NCBI RefSeq assembly: GCF_019599275.1
Contig: NZ_JAHZTD010000003.1
Span: 1-64,000, forward strand
From: Hymenobacter sp. HSC-4F20
GTDB taxonomy: Bacteria > Bacteroidota > Bacteroidia > Cytophagales > Hymenobacteraceae
Direction of reading: 5' to 3'
Length of the DNA: 64,000 bases
The notes beneath the pieces are model-generated. The model saw nothing but the letters and a program-made list of their open reading frames with translations. It searched no databases and was not told the DNA's origin. Both the position numbers and the translations under genes were made by a program. Positions 49,868 to 57,363 of the stretch are shown here, piece after piece (within the stretch, counting starts at the first letter, position 1; each line of letters begins with the position of its first letter).

Positions 49868-50680
49868 ATGCCCCGCCTCTCTGCCATTGTCTTTTTTCGC
49901 CTGTTATTGCTCGGGCTCTGCCTCCTGTCCCCGGCCGCGCTCCACGCCAAGGATAACAACTACCTGAACCTGCTGCACCAACCCTGGGAGCACCTGATAC
50001 GCCACCACGTCATGGCCGATGGCCGACTGGATTACGAAGGGCTGGTGGAGGAGGAAGATGTGCTGCTTGGATACCTGGCTAATCTGCGTAAGGTAAAGCC
50101 CGACCCCAACTCCTGGTCGCCCGACGAGACGAAAGCATTTTGGCTGAATGTGTACAATGCCGCTGCCACTTCGCTGGTAGTGCAGTACTACCCTGTAGCC
50201 AGCATCAACGACATTCGGGTCAAAACCGTGGGCGGAGTGAAGTCGCCCTGGGAAGCGCCGATTGTCAACGTAGGCGGTCAGAGCTACTCGCTTAATCAGA
50301 TTGAACAGCAGATGCTGCGCGACCAGTTTCACGACCCTCGGGTGCACTTTGCCCTCATGTATGGGGCGGTATCCGGCGCCCCGCTGCTCGGCGAGGCATA
50401 CGATGGTGGCCGCCTCCACAGCCAGCTTGAGGAACAGACCCGCCGCTTTATCAATGACCCGGCCTTTAACCAGTTGACGCCCCAGCTGGTAAAGCTTTCG
50501 GGCTTGTTTGAGGCGTACGCTGCCGAGTTCGGCTCGGAGGCGCAACTGGTAGCTTTCCTGAACCGCTACGCCCGCACGCCACTCACCCCCTCGGCCCTCA
50601 CCATAGAGTATCAGTCGTTTAACTGGGCCCTCAACGACCGGACCAGCCTCAGCAGCACCCACGCGCTAAACAAGCGGTAG
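49868..50680 (+). CDS. DUF547 domain exported protein
   Basis: A 270 aa exported protein: signal peptide RLSAIVFFRLLLLGLCLLSPAALHA and a DUF547 domain, with the characteristic WSPDETKAFWLNVYNAAATSLVVQYYPVASI followed by VHFALMYGAVSGAPLLGEAYDG (the family's HFALNCGAxSCPPL-like block, here with Gly in place of Cys and Ser/Gly) and RFINDPAFNQL. The usual Cys of the family motif is replaced, so if the Cys is catalytic the protein may be inactive. Monocistronic with terminator at 50709. Confidence 0.9.
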   Translation: MPRLSAIVFFRLLLLGLCLLSPAALHAKDNNYLNLLHQPWEHLIRHHVMADGRLDYEGLVEEEDVLLGYLANLRKVKPDPNSWSPDETKAFWLNVYNAAATSLVVQYYPVASINDIRVKTVGGVKSPWEAPIVNVGGQSYSLNQIEQQMLRDQFHDPRVHFALMYGAVSGAPLLGEAYDGGRLHSQLEEQTRRFINDPAFNQLTPQLVKLSGLFEAYAAEFGSEAQLVAFLNRYARTPLTPSALTIEYQSFNWALNDRTSLSSTHALNKR

Positions 50681-50708
50681 CCTGCACCCGAACTTCCCCG
50701 GCAGCCAC

Positions 50709-50740
50709 CCCGTACCGGCTAGCGGTGCGGGACGCTTTTT
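50709..50740 (+). terminator. Terminator of the DUF547 gene
   Basis: 9-bp stem CCCGTACCG / CGGTGCGGG (one G-T pair), 5-nt loop, then ACGCTTTTTCTT. Confidence 0.75.
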
Positions 50741-50771
50741 CTTGAGCCCGTGCCTGCTACCTTCTTCTGCT

Positions 50772-51449
50772 ATGAACCTACCCCTCGTCCTGGACTTTCT
50801 GCGCGAGCTGGCCGCCAACAATAACAAAGTCTGGATGGACGCCCACCGCGCCGACTACCACCGCGCCCGCGCCGAATACACCACCTTTGTCGCCAGCCTG
50901 CTACGTACCGCTGCCGACGAACTGGAGCCGGCCCTGCGCGGCCTCACGCCCCAGGATGTAATGTTCCGCATCAACAAAAACGACCGGTTTCAGCAGAGCG
51001 ACGAGCCCTACAAGCGTCACATGGGGGCGGGCCTTAAGCCCGGTGGCCGGCACAGCGCTTGGGCCGGCTATTTTGTGGCCGTTGAGCCTGGCGGCGAAAC
51101 CTACGTAGGGGCAGGCCGCTGGATGCCCGAGCCGGCGCAACTGGCCCGTATCCGCCAGGAAATTCACTACAATGCTCCCGCTTTCCACGCCCTGCGCCAG
51201 GATGCTAAGTTGCTCGGCCAGTTTCCGGCGGGCCTGGATATGTCGCAGGCGCTAAAAACAGCTCCCAAGGGCTACGACCGCACCGACCCCGATATTGAAT
51301 GGCTGCGCTTGAAAAGCTTTTTTGTGTGGCGCGCCTTTCCCGATGCCGAGGTCTGCCGCCCAGACTTCCCGGCCCGCGTGCTAGCGGCCTGGCAAGCAGC
51401 CCGACCATTCGTACGCTTCCTCAACGAGGCCATGCAGGAACAAGGGTGA
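50772..51449 (+). CDS. DUF2461 (TIGR02453-type) protein
   Basis: A 225 aa cytoplasmic protein of the DUF2461 family: VLDFLRELAANNNKVWMDAHRADYHRARAEYT at the N-terminus, DVMFRINKNDRFQQSDEPYKRHMGAGL, and ETYVGAGRWMPEPAQLARIRQEI, the family core. Role unknown; not an obvious enzyme. ATG 50772. It ends 61 nt before an exceptional palindrome. Confidence 0.93.
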   Translation: MNLPLVLDFLRELAANNNKVWMDAHRADYHRARAEYTTFVASLLRTAADELEPALRGLTPQDVMFRINKNDRFQQSDEPYKRHMGAGLKPGGRHSAWAGYFVAVEPGGETYVGAGRWMPEPAQLARIRQEIHYNAPAFHALRQDAKLLGQFPAGLDMSQALKTAPKGYDRTDPDIEWLRLKSFFVWRAFPDAEVCRPDFPARVLAAWQAARPFVRFLNEAMQEQG

Positions 51450-51510
51450 GGGTATGCCTGGGCGAGAAGGCCCGACGAGGCTGTCTTTGCTCGCCTTTGC
51501 CAAAGCTCCA

Positions 51511-51564
51511 CTAACGGAACAAGCCCTTACTGCTCGCGCGAGCAGTAAGGGCTTGTTCCGTTAG
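51511..51564. terminator. Perfect 54-bp palindrome
   Basis: Two 27-nt arms (51511-51537 and 51538-51564) match without any mismatch and without loop; centre TGCTCGCGCGAGCA. No T-run on either side. Located between convergent genes, 61 nt after the DUF2461 stop and 83 nt before the kinase stop. It is probably a bidirectional transcription stop or a cruciform-forming site. Confidence 0.85.
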
Positions 51565-51647
51565 TAAGGAGGTAGCACGTTGGTCAGGACGCATGGCGTC
51601 GCGCTGCTCGGCACAACACGTCACTCATTTGCTTACTTAATCACCAG

Positions 51648-52271
51648 TTAAAACAGCCCGAACAGGGTGCTGTTGATTTTTTCGATGATGACGCTCAGGT
51701 CCTCGGGGTGATTAACGTAGTCGAGGTTATTGACATCCACGATCAGCAGCTTGCCGTGCTTGTAAGAGCTAATCCACTCCTCGTAATGTTCGTTGAGGTG
51801 CTTGAGGTAGTCAATCTTAATATTGTTCTCGTAGTCGCGGTTGCGCTTATCAATCTGCGCCACCAGCTTGGGCAGGTCGGCGCGCAGATAAAGCAGCAGA
51901 TCAGGCGGGTCTACCATGCTGATCATGGAAGTAAACAGGCTCAGGTAATTCTGGTAGTCGCGCTCCGCCATCAGGCCAGACTGGTGCAGATTGGCCGCGA
52001 AGATGTGGGCGTCCTCGTAAATCGTGCGGTCCTGAATAACACCTTTGCTGGCGCGCTGTAGTTCCTTGATGCGCTGGGTCTGACGAAAGCGGCTATTAAG
52101 AAAATAGACCTGCAGATGAAATGCCCAGCGCGGCATATCGTCGTAGAAATCTTTGAGATAAGGGTTATGGTCGACGTCTTCCAGGAACACCTCCCAGTTG
52201 AAGTGATGAGCCAACTTGTTGGCCAGGGTAGTTTTGCCGGCGCCAATATTGCCGACGATTGCTATGTGCAT
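51648..52271 (-). CDS. Deoxynucleoside kinase
   Basis: Cytoplasmic dNK of the Drosophila-dNK/dCK-like family, 207 aa: P-loop IVGNIGAGKTTL at residues 5-16, the substrate-site Glu in WEVFLEDVDHNPYL (LED), DRTIYEDAHIF (DRS-type motif), and LLYLRADLP lid/LID-region, with RNRDYENNIKIDYLKHLNEHYE at the C-terminus. Phosphorylates deoxyadenosine/deoxyguanosine or related nucleosides for salvage. The downstream residues of the ORF beyond 52271 are not family-like. Single gene. Confidence 0.94.
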   Translation of the reverse strand: MHIAIVGNIGAGKTTLANKLAHHFNWEVFLEDVDHNPYLKDFYDDMPRWAFHLQVYFLNSRFRQTQRIKELQRASKGVIQDRTIYEDAHIFAANLHQSGLMAERDYQNYLSLFTSMISMVDPPDLLLYLRADLPKLVAQIDKRNRDYENNIKIDYLKHLNEHYEEWISSYKHGKLLIVDVNNLDYVNHPEDLSVIIEKINSTLFGLF

Positions 52272-52400
52272 GAGCGAAGCGCAGAAAAAACGGAGCGGCA
52301 AAAATAGCAGGTACCAACCGAACCAAACAGCAAACCGTCCCGATCCTGCACAAGGTAGTTTTCAGTATAGTATAGCCCTGCCGCCTTTTGTGAAGCGGCT

Positions 52401-52883
52401 ATGCCTTCCCTACCTCTCCAACCACTAGGCACGCTGGCCGATGCCCACGGCAATACCGTAGCAGAATTGCTCCACTCCCCCACGCACTACCAGCTCTGCC
52501 TTCGGTAGTACGGTAACTTACCGGGGCAGGAAGTGAAACACGTAGCCGAAGCAGCGCTTACCCTGCAAGCCAGCCCACGCTACGCCCTTCTTCTCAATGA
52601 TAAAAGCCATGCTACCGGCGGCTGGACGGAAGCCATGGAGCGGCTAGAATACGAGTAGTTACCCCCAAGCCCTGCAGGAAGGTATGCAGGCCATTGCCTG
52701 CGCTTTCTCGCCCGAACTGCACAACCGGCTCAGCAGCATCAATTTTTTGAGCGGGTACGGTAGCCTCTTACCATTCAGCTGTTGTATGATGTACCCACGG
52801 CCTGGCAGGGGCTGCGGCGGCAGGGCCGGTCATTTCTCTTCCTACAGGAAACAGCTCTGAAGCGCCACAGAGCCCGCCTCTAG
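52401..52883 (+). pseudogene. Decayed gene with three TAG codons and two frameshifts
   Basis: The plus-strand text reads as a protein of about 160 aa in three frames. First frame from ATG 52401 (MPSLPLQPLGTLADAHGNTV...) is broken by TAG at 52506-52508, and again by TAG at 52656-52658 (LEYE*LP); a shift follows near 52660-52690, then the text MQAIACAFSPELHNRLSSINF; another shift near 52750 leads to the third frame (ERVR*PLTIQLLYDVPTAWQGLRR, TAG at 52761-52763). The stops are all TAG and each sits where Trp would fit. It looks like a formerly real small soluble protein; the family is not recognised. Intergenic span 52272-52960 holds nothing else. Confidence 0.8.
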
Positions 52884-52898
52884 AGAGAGACTACATAG

Positions 52899-52937
52899 AA
52901 ACAACGCCGCGACCCTCCGAGGGCCGCGGCGTTGTTT
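52899..52937. terminator. Terminator hairpin between pseudogene and minus-strand gene
   Basis: 13-bp arms AAACAACGCCGCG / CGCGGCGTTGTTT with an inner CCCTC-GAGGG stem. A-run left and T-run right, so it can terminate both strands. Confidence 0.85.
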
Positions 52938-52960
52938 GTCAGGACCTGATGTGAGGCAGA

Positions 52961-53638
52961 CTACTCACGCATTACATCCTTCACGTCGCGGGCCTTTTCC
53001 AGGGTGCGAAACTCGCCCTGCAGACTGCGGATGCGCAGGCGCTCCTCCAGAGGCAGCTGTTCCCGCACCTGCTCGTAGCGGGCGTTCAGACGGCTAAGCA
53101 CGGCGCTTGCCGCGCTCCAGTCGGCCTGGGTCCAGTTTTGCTTGTTGGAGCGCATGGTTTCCAGCAGGCGGAAGTACAGGTCGGGTAGTTCCGTGGCCCG
53201 GGCCCGGCTGATGTTTACGTCCTCACCCAGCAAGCGGCGCTGGGTTGCATCGGCGGTAGTGGGGCGGCGCGCGGCGGCATCTAGGCTGTCCTGGCGGGTA
53301 GCCCACTTCCGGTAGCGGGTTTTCTGGATGGTGTACTCGCGCTTGCCCTCTACGGTGAGGCTATCCACGGCTTTATCAATCCGGTTGCTCTGGCGGTCAA
53401 ACTCCGCCGTTAGGCGCGGCAGTTCCCGGCGCGCCGTGGTAGCGGCCTGGTCTACCTTGTCGTTAACCCAGTCGCTGAACACGCGCAGGTCCCGTTCCAC
53501 GCCAGCGGTAGTGGAGCTGGCCGAGGGCGTTTTCGTGGTCTTGGTAGCCGTTTTGGGCGTTTGCTGGGCCAGGGCAGCCGGGGCGGCCAGTAGGGCAGCA
53601 CCCGTCAGCAGCGCAAGTGACAACAGGAAAGGTCTCAT
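52961..53638 (-). CDS. Exported helical protein of unknown function
   Basis: A 225 aa exported protein: signal peptide LLSLALLTGAALLAAPAALAQ, Thr/Lys-rich linker (TPKTATKTTKTPSASSTTAG), then a helical region with heptads (DLRVFSDWVNDKVDQAATTARRELPRLTAEFDRQSNRIDKAVDSL) and a C-terminal helix hairpin (LNARYEQVREQLPLEERLRIRSLQGEFRTLEKARDVKDV). Coiled coil is likely. No known domain that I can name. Start ATG 53638 fits the signal peptide. The divergent GNAT gene starts 166 bp upstream. Confidence 0.8.
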   Translation of the reverse strand: MRPFLLSLALLTGAALLAAPAALAQQTPKTATKTTKTPSASSTTAGVERDLRVFSDWVNDKVDQAATTARRELPRLTAEFDRQSNRIDKAVDSLTVEGKREYTIQKTRYRKWATRQDSLDAAARRPTTADATQRRLLGEDVNISRARATELPDLYFRLLETMRSNKQNWTQADWSAASAVLSRLNARYEQVREQLPLEERLRIRSLQGEFRTLEKARDVKDVMRE

Positions 53639-53803
53639 AGGCAGGAAGTCGTCGGGGGAAGAGAGTGTAGATGATAAAGTAAAGCACCGGAACGGCCGAA
53701 GCACCGAACCCGTGTGACTTACGCAGGCAATTTCCGGCCCAAAACGAGCGAAACCAGGAATTGGGTTCGGTTTTACGCCGAATAATGCCGTTTTTTGCCC
53801 GCT

Positions 53804-54319
53804 ATGTCAGTCTCTGCCGCTCCGCCTCTTCGCATCCAATCCGCTACTCCGGCCGATATTCCCACGATTATCAGCTTGGCGGAAGCTACTTGGGAGCCTA
53901 CCTACCGTTTCATCATTTCGCGGGAGCAGATTGAGTACATGTACCGCGTGATTTACACGCCGGCGTCGTTGGAGCGGCAAATGAGCGAACAGGGCCACAC
54001 CTTTCTGCTGGTATACGTAGAGGATGAGCCCCGGGGCTACGCTTCCTTCTCGGCCCAGGCCAGCGCCGGCCTCTACAAGCTGCACAAAATCTACGTGCTA
54101 CCCTCGGCCCAGGGCCACGGCCTGGGTCAGCAGCTGGTAAAGGCGGTGGAGCAAGCCGTGCGGGCAGCCGGTGGCCACACCCTGGAGCTGAACGTAAACC
54201 GGCACAACCCTGCGCTGGCGTTCTACGAACACCTGGGCTTTCAGCTTCATCGGGAAGAGGACATCGCCATCGGGCCTTACTGGATGAATGACTACGTACT
54301 GCGTAAAGAGCTTCTTTAA
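53804..54319 (+). CDS. GNAT family N-acetyltransferase
   Basis: A 171 aa cytoplasmic acetyltransferase. Motif A is LHKIYVLPSAQGHGLGQQLVKAVEQ (Q-x-x-G-x-G loop, about residues 100-116), motif B ALAFYEHLGFQ near the end, and the N-terminal DIPTIISLAEATWEPTYR. The IYM-type start and ALAFYEHLGF match the RimI/YhhY-like group. Substrate unknown. An in-frame TTG at 53795 precedes the ATG at 53804, which I prefer. Confidence 0.92.
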   Translation: MSVSAAPPLRIQSATPADIPTIISLAEATWEPTYRFIISREQIEYMYRVIYTPASLERQMSEQGHTFLLVYVEDEPRGYASFSAQASAGLYKLHKIYVLPSAQGHGLGQQLVKAVEQAVRAAGGHTLELNVNRHNPALAFYEHLGFQLHREEDIAIGPYWMNDYVLRKELL

Positions 54320-54474
54320 ATAGTGAGATGGTAGCATGGCTGCCTGGCGCGTTTACCGTACTGCCTGTGCTAGTAACGTAAGCAGCGCAGCTTGGCCCCC
54401 ACAACTTCAGTTCTCTGTCTTACCAGTAGCTCACTTCACTAACTACCCCTTACACCACCTCACTCCATTGTCAT

Positions 54475-54762
54475 ATGGCTACTAAACTTACCGTTCTCAG
54501 CAACGGATCCTTGCGCGTAGAGGGCACCGATTTTGAAATTGTGGACGCCCAGGGCCAGCCTTATGGCCTTGGCGGCCGCGAGCGGGTGAGCATCTGCCGC
54601 TGTGGCCTCTCCCATAACAAACCCTTTTGCGATGGCTCGCACAAAGGCCACTTCGAGCACAATGCTGTGGCCTTTGATCTGCCGACGCCCGGTGCCCCTG
54701 CCGCTCCGGTAGCGCCTCCGGCTCCGGCAGCTCCGGATGCCGGCAACCAGCCCCTGGGCTAA
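54475..54762 (+). CDS. CDGSH iron-sulfur domain protein
   Basis: A 95 aa protein with one CDGSH motif: CRCGLSHNKPFCDGSHKGHFEH (about residues 41-62; ligands Cys41, Cys43, Cys52 and His56), a pH-labile [2Fe-2S] cluster binding site. The N-terminal part (LTVLSNGSLRVEGTDFEIVD) is the usual MitoNEET-type strand region; a Pro/Ala-rich tail follows. Possible role in iron-sulfur or redox transfer. Ends at an unusual 64-bp hairpin. Confidence 0.95.
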   Translation: MATKLTVLSNGSLRVEGTDFEIVDAQGQPYGLGGRERVSICRCGLSHNKPFCDGSHKGHFEHNAVAFDLPTPGAPAAPVAPPAPAAPDAGNQPLG

Positions 54763-54772
54763 GTTCCACTTG

Positions 54773-54836
54773 GCCCTACCTAACACAGCGGCCCGCTGCT
54801 ACCTGCGTAGCAGCGGGCCGCTGTGTTAGGTAGGGC
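54773..54836. terminator. Perfect hairpin with 30-bp arms
   Basis: Arms 54773-54802 and 54807-54836 match without mismatch around a 4-nt loop CTGC. It lies 11 nt after the CDGSH stop and 13 nt before the ACBP stop on the other strand, so it works as a terminator for both. Such a long stem without T-run is unusual. Confidence 0.85.
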
Positions 54837-54848
54837 TGCTACCGAAAG

Positions 54849-55100
54849 CTAGAACAGAGAATTAACAAAATCAACGTATTCCTGCCGGGCTTCTTCCTGC
54901 GACTTACCACGCAGGCCGGCCCAGGCGTCGTATTTGGCAATACCCTTAAAATCGAAGCCCCCGGGTCGCTCGCCGGTTACGTCGCCCTCGCTGGCTTGCT
55001 TGAAGAGCGCATACAGCTTTAGGAGGGTTGAGTTATCCGGTTTGCTAGGGAGCTGCTGTACGCGCTGCTGCGCAGCTTCAAAATCGGCAGTGGTAGCCAT
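54849..55100 (-). CDS. Acyl-CoA-binding protein
   Basis: An 83 aa cytoplasmic ACBP, four-helix bundle that binds long-chain acyl-CoA. Landmarks: FEAAQQRVQQLPSKPDNSTLLKLYALFKQASEGDVTG with the YALFKQA-EGD motif, RPGGFDFKGIAKYDAWAGLRG with the conserved KYDAW, and QEEARQEYVDFV. ATG at 55100 gives the canonical N-terminus; the longer frame to 55187 is not needed. Confidence 0.95.
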   Translation of the reverse strand: MATTADFEAAQQRVQQLPSKPDNSTLLKLYALFKQASEGDVTGERPGGFDFKGIAKYDAWAGLRGKSQEEARQEYVDFVNSLF

Positions 55101-55527
55101 TGTGAAAAAGTAAAGAATGAAAGAAAGGAAGCGCGCCACCGGAGCGATGGGTAGCAAACCAGCGGCGGCAAAAGATACGCATTGCAACCAAACTAGGCTG
55201 CATGCAGCGTTTTTACGGGCGCTATTTTCCTAGCCCACTTCTCTCTTACCGTCCGGCGCGGTGCTTAGCGGCACCCTTCTCTTCTATTTCCTCCGGGCCC
55301 AGGCCAGAAAACGTATCTGCTCTGCGGCCGACTGCTGGATACGTACCCGGACCGCAATGTAGGTAGTAGCAGAAAAAACGGCCGGGTGATGGCCGTGGAC
55401 GCCGCTCTGGTACAGAATATCGGCCCGGAATAGTACTTCTCACAGTTCTGCGGCGGCTAGTTTTACCTCAACCATAACATTTAGCGGCCTAAGTGGCGTA
55501 GAGAGAATGTTCGTTCTATCTATCGTC
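55101..55527. other. Intergenic region with a possible gene remnant
   Basis: About 430 bases upstream of ACBP and of the CinA gene. On the plus strand 55332-55433 reads LLDTYPDRNVGSSRKNGRVMAVDAALVQNIGPE before a TAG, with no start; this could be the end of a lost gene, but it is too short to judge. Confidence 0.35.
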
Positions 55528-56055
55528 ATGAAGCCTACCGACCTGAATACCCTCGTGCAGAAGTTTCTGCAGTATAAGCTTACAATTGCCTTTGCGGAAA
55601 GCTGCACGGCGGGTCTGCTAGCCTCCGAGTTTGTGAAAGCCACAGGCAGCAGCGAAGTACTGCTCGGCTCTGTGGTAACGTACCATCCCACAGCCAAACA
55701 GCGGTTGCTGGGCGTGAAAAAGGAAACTCTGGCTTTGTACACCGCCGAAAGCCAACAGGTTACCAATGAAATGGTCATGGGCCTGCACAAGCACCTGCCT
55801 TCAGCCGATATCTGCGTGGCCGTAACGGGGTTGTGCGCGGGCGGAGCTTCCGAGTCAGAGGACAAGCCGGTGGGCACCATGTACTTCACAGTGCTGCACC
55901 AGAACCGCGCCTATGAGCTGCGCCAGGAGTTCAGTGGCAACTGCGACAAAGTGCGGCAGCTAGCCGTCGACTACATCTACGACTACCTCAATACCTTGCT
56001 CGATGAATACGCCGAACAGCATGCCGGCACCGCCATTGAGGAGAAAATGAAGTAG
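55528..56055 (+). CDS. CinA-family nicotinamide-nucleotide amidohydrolase (PncC-like)
   Basis: A 175 aa stand-alone CinA C-terminal domain without the MoaB-like domain. The catalytic Ser is in IAFAESCTAGLLASEFVKATGSSEVLLGSVVTYHPTAKQRLLGV, and VAVTGLCAGGASESEDKPVGTMYF is the second family block, here with a CAGG insert instead of the usual GPGG. It hydrolyses NMN to nicotinate mononucleotide in pyridine nucleotide recycling. ATG 55528. Confidence 0.92.
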   Translation: MKPTDLNTLVQKFLQYKLTIAFAESCTAGLLASEFVKATGSSEVLLGSVVTYHPTAKQRLLGVKKETLALYTAESQQVTNEMVMGLHKHLPSADICVAVTGLCAGGASESEDKPVGTMYFTVLHQNRAYELRQEFSGNCDKVRQLAVDYIYDYLNTLLDEYAEQHAGTAIEEKMK

Positions 56056-56119
56056 CGAAGCGGGGGAGCTAGGAATTTCTGTTGTCCTGCGCCCTCTCCA
56101 TGACAACAACAGTACCTGC

Positions 56120-57157
56120 CTACTTCACTACTTTATTCCGGCCTAGGGTTAGCAGCAGGTTCAGGCGTACTACGTCGCCCATGCTGCGGCAGGTAGTGAA
56201 CTGCTCCGTGCGGTGGTGCTGGTTTAGCTGGGCTTTTAGTTGGGCTACTTTTTCCGGGGGCGAAACGTCGTCGCGGCGCAGGCAGTCTATCAGATCCTTG
56301 AGACGGTAGCGCTCCGAGCGGGCGCGGCGGGCCATAAGCGTGCGTTCCTCGGTTTGGTACTGCCGGATGGTTTCGGGCTCCAGCAGCTTGCTGCACAGTA
56401 GCACTACGGCGCGGTTATCCTTGAAAAACTGCGGCAGGTACATATGCTTTTTGCCCTCGTAGCATTGCTGGTCGAAGTCAATGGCTCGCACCCGGTACTG
56501 CTCATCTTCGAAGTCGGGGGTCACATCGATGACGTAATTGTAAGCCCGCATATCGCCGAGCAGGCGGGCGAAGCACCGCTCATTGAACTTCACAAATTCC
56601 TTGGCGATGCGCACTTGGTTCAGGTGAGGACGCTGCAGATGGTATCGGATGAAGTCGTCGCCGGGGATGCCAGCAATGTGTTCCTCAATCAGCGTGTTAT
56701 TGTGCACCAGGTAGTTGATGCTGTTAGGCGAAAGCAGGTGCTCCAGCTCCAGACCGTACACGCGTGAGGCATCAGCCCGCTTTACGTAGAAATAGTCGTA
56801 GTTGTCGTTGAGCTGATTGACGATGCGCACCCGGAATGGGTTGGAGTTCCCAAAGCGGCAGTAGTCAATGCGGTCGGCCAGCAGGTGGTCAGTAAATGAC
56901 AGGTCGCCGGCAGTTTTTAGGAGGGCGTACACCTGGGCTAGCCCCTGGCTTAGTTCCCGCAGGGCCTGGGGCTCATAGAACACGGTTTCCCAGAGCGTAT
57001 CGCGCCCCTGCCGGTCCAGAAGCGGGAAGCTTCCGCTGATGCGCGTCAGGTCCAGGTAGGCAACGGGCAGCTGGGTTTCCCGGTCGTAGTGGCGCAGATA
57101 GTGCCGCAATGGCTCCTGAATGGGGTAGGTAATTTTCTTTTTGGAAATGAGCGTCAC
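56120..57157 (-). CDS. Unrecognised protein with kinase-like pattern
   Basis: A 345 aa soluble protein without an identified family. A few features recall protein/aminoglycoside-kinase folds: a hinge-like IEEHIAGIPGDDFI, LLGDMRAYNYVIDV (in place of HGDxxxxN), and RVRAIDFDQQCYEGK (in place of IDFG/DFG), with the C-terminal helices ETIRQYQTEERTLMARRARSERYRL. No clear glycine-rich loop is found near the N-terminus. Only a GTG start (57157) is available, so the N-terminus may be misplaced. Alone in its unit, flanked by CinA and a zinc-dependent phospholipase. Confidence 0.7.
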   Translation of the reverse strand: MTLISKKKITYPIQEPLRHYLRHYDRETQLPVAYLDLTRISGSFPLLDRQGRDTLWETVFYEPQALRELSQGLAQVYALLKTAGDLSFTDHLLADRIDYCRFGNSNPFRVRIVNQLNDNYDYFYVKRADASRVYGLELEHLLSPNSINYLVHNNTLIEEHIAGIPGDDFIRYHLQRPHLNQVRIAKEFVKFNERCFARLLGDMRAYNYVIDVTPDFEDEQYRVRAIDFDQQCYEGKKHMYLPQFFKDNRAVVLLCSKLLEPETIRQYQTEERTLMARRARSERYRLKDLIDCLRRDDVSPPEKVAQLKAQLNQHHRTEQFTTCRSMGDVVRLNLLLTLGRNKVVK

Positions 57158-57363
57158 GGGTGGGGCAGGTAGGTAGGGCTACAAGGTATATGCTACGCAC
57201 GAGTAGCCGCGTAAGTATACCGGTAGCCAGAGTAAGCAACCTGCGCAACGGCTGAAATGGCCGAAGCACCGAGCAGCACCCATCACATCTTCCGGTCAAA
57301 AATCAGCGCATCAGGCGCTTCCGTTGTACCTTCGTGGGCGGTACCCGCTGACGTTGCGTTGCT

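Noticed and set aside
55332..55433. Possible fragment LLDTYPDRNVGSSRK... ending in TAG
   Set aside because: Only 34 codons, no start and no recognised family; mentioned only as a remnant in the intergenic entry.
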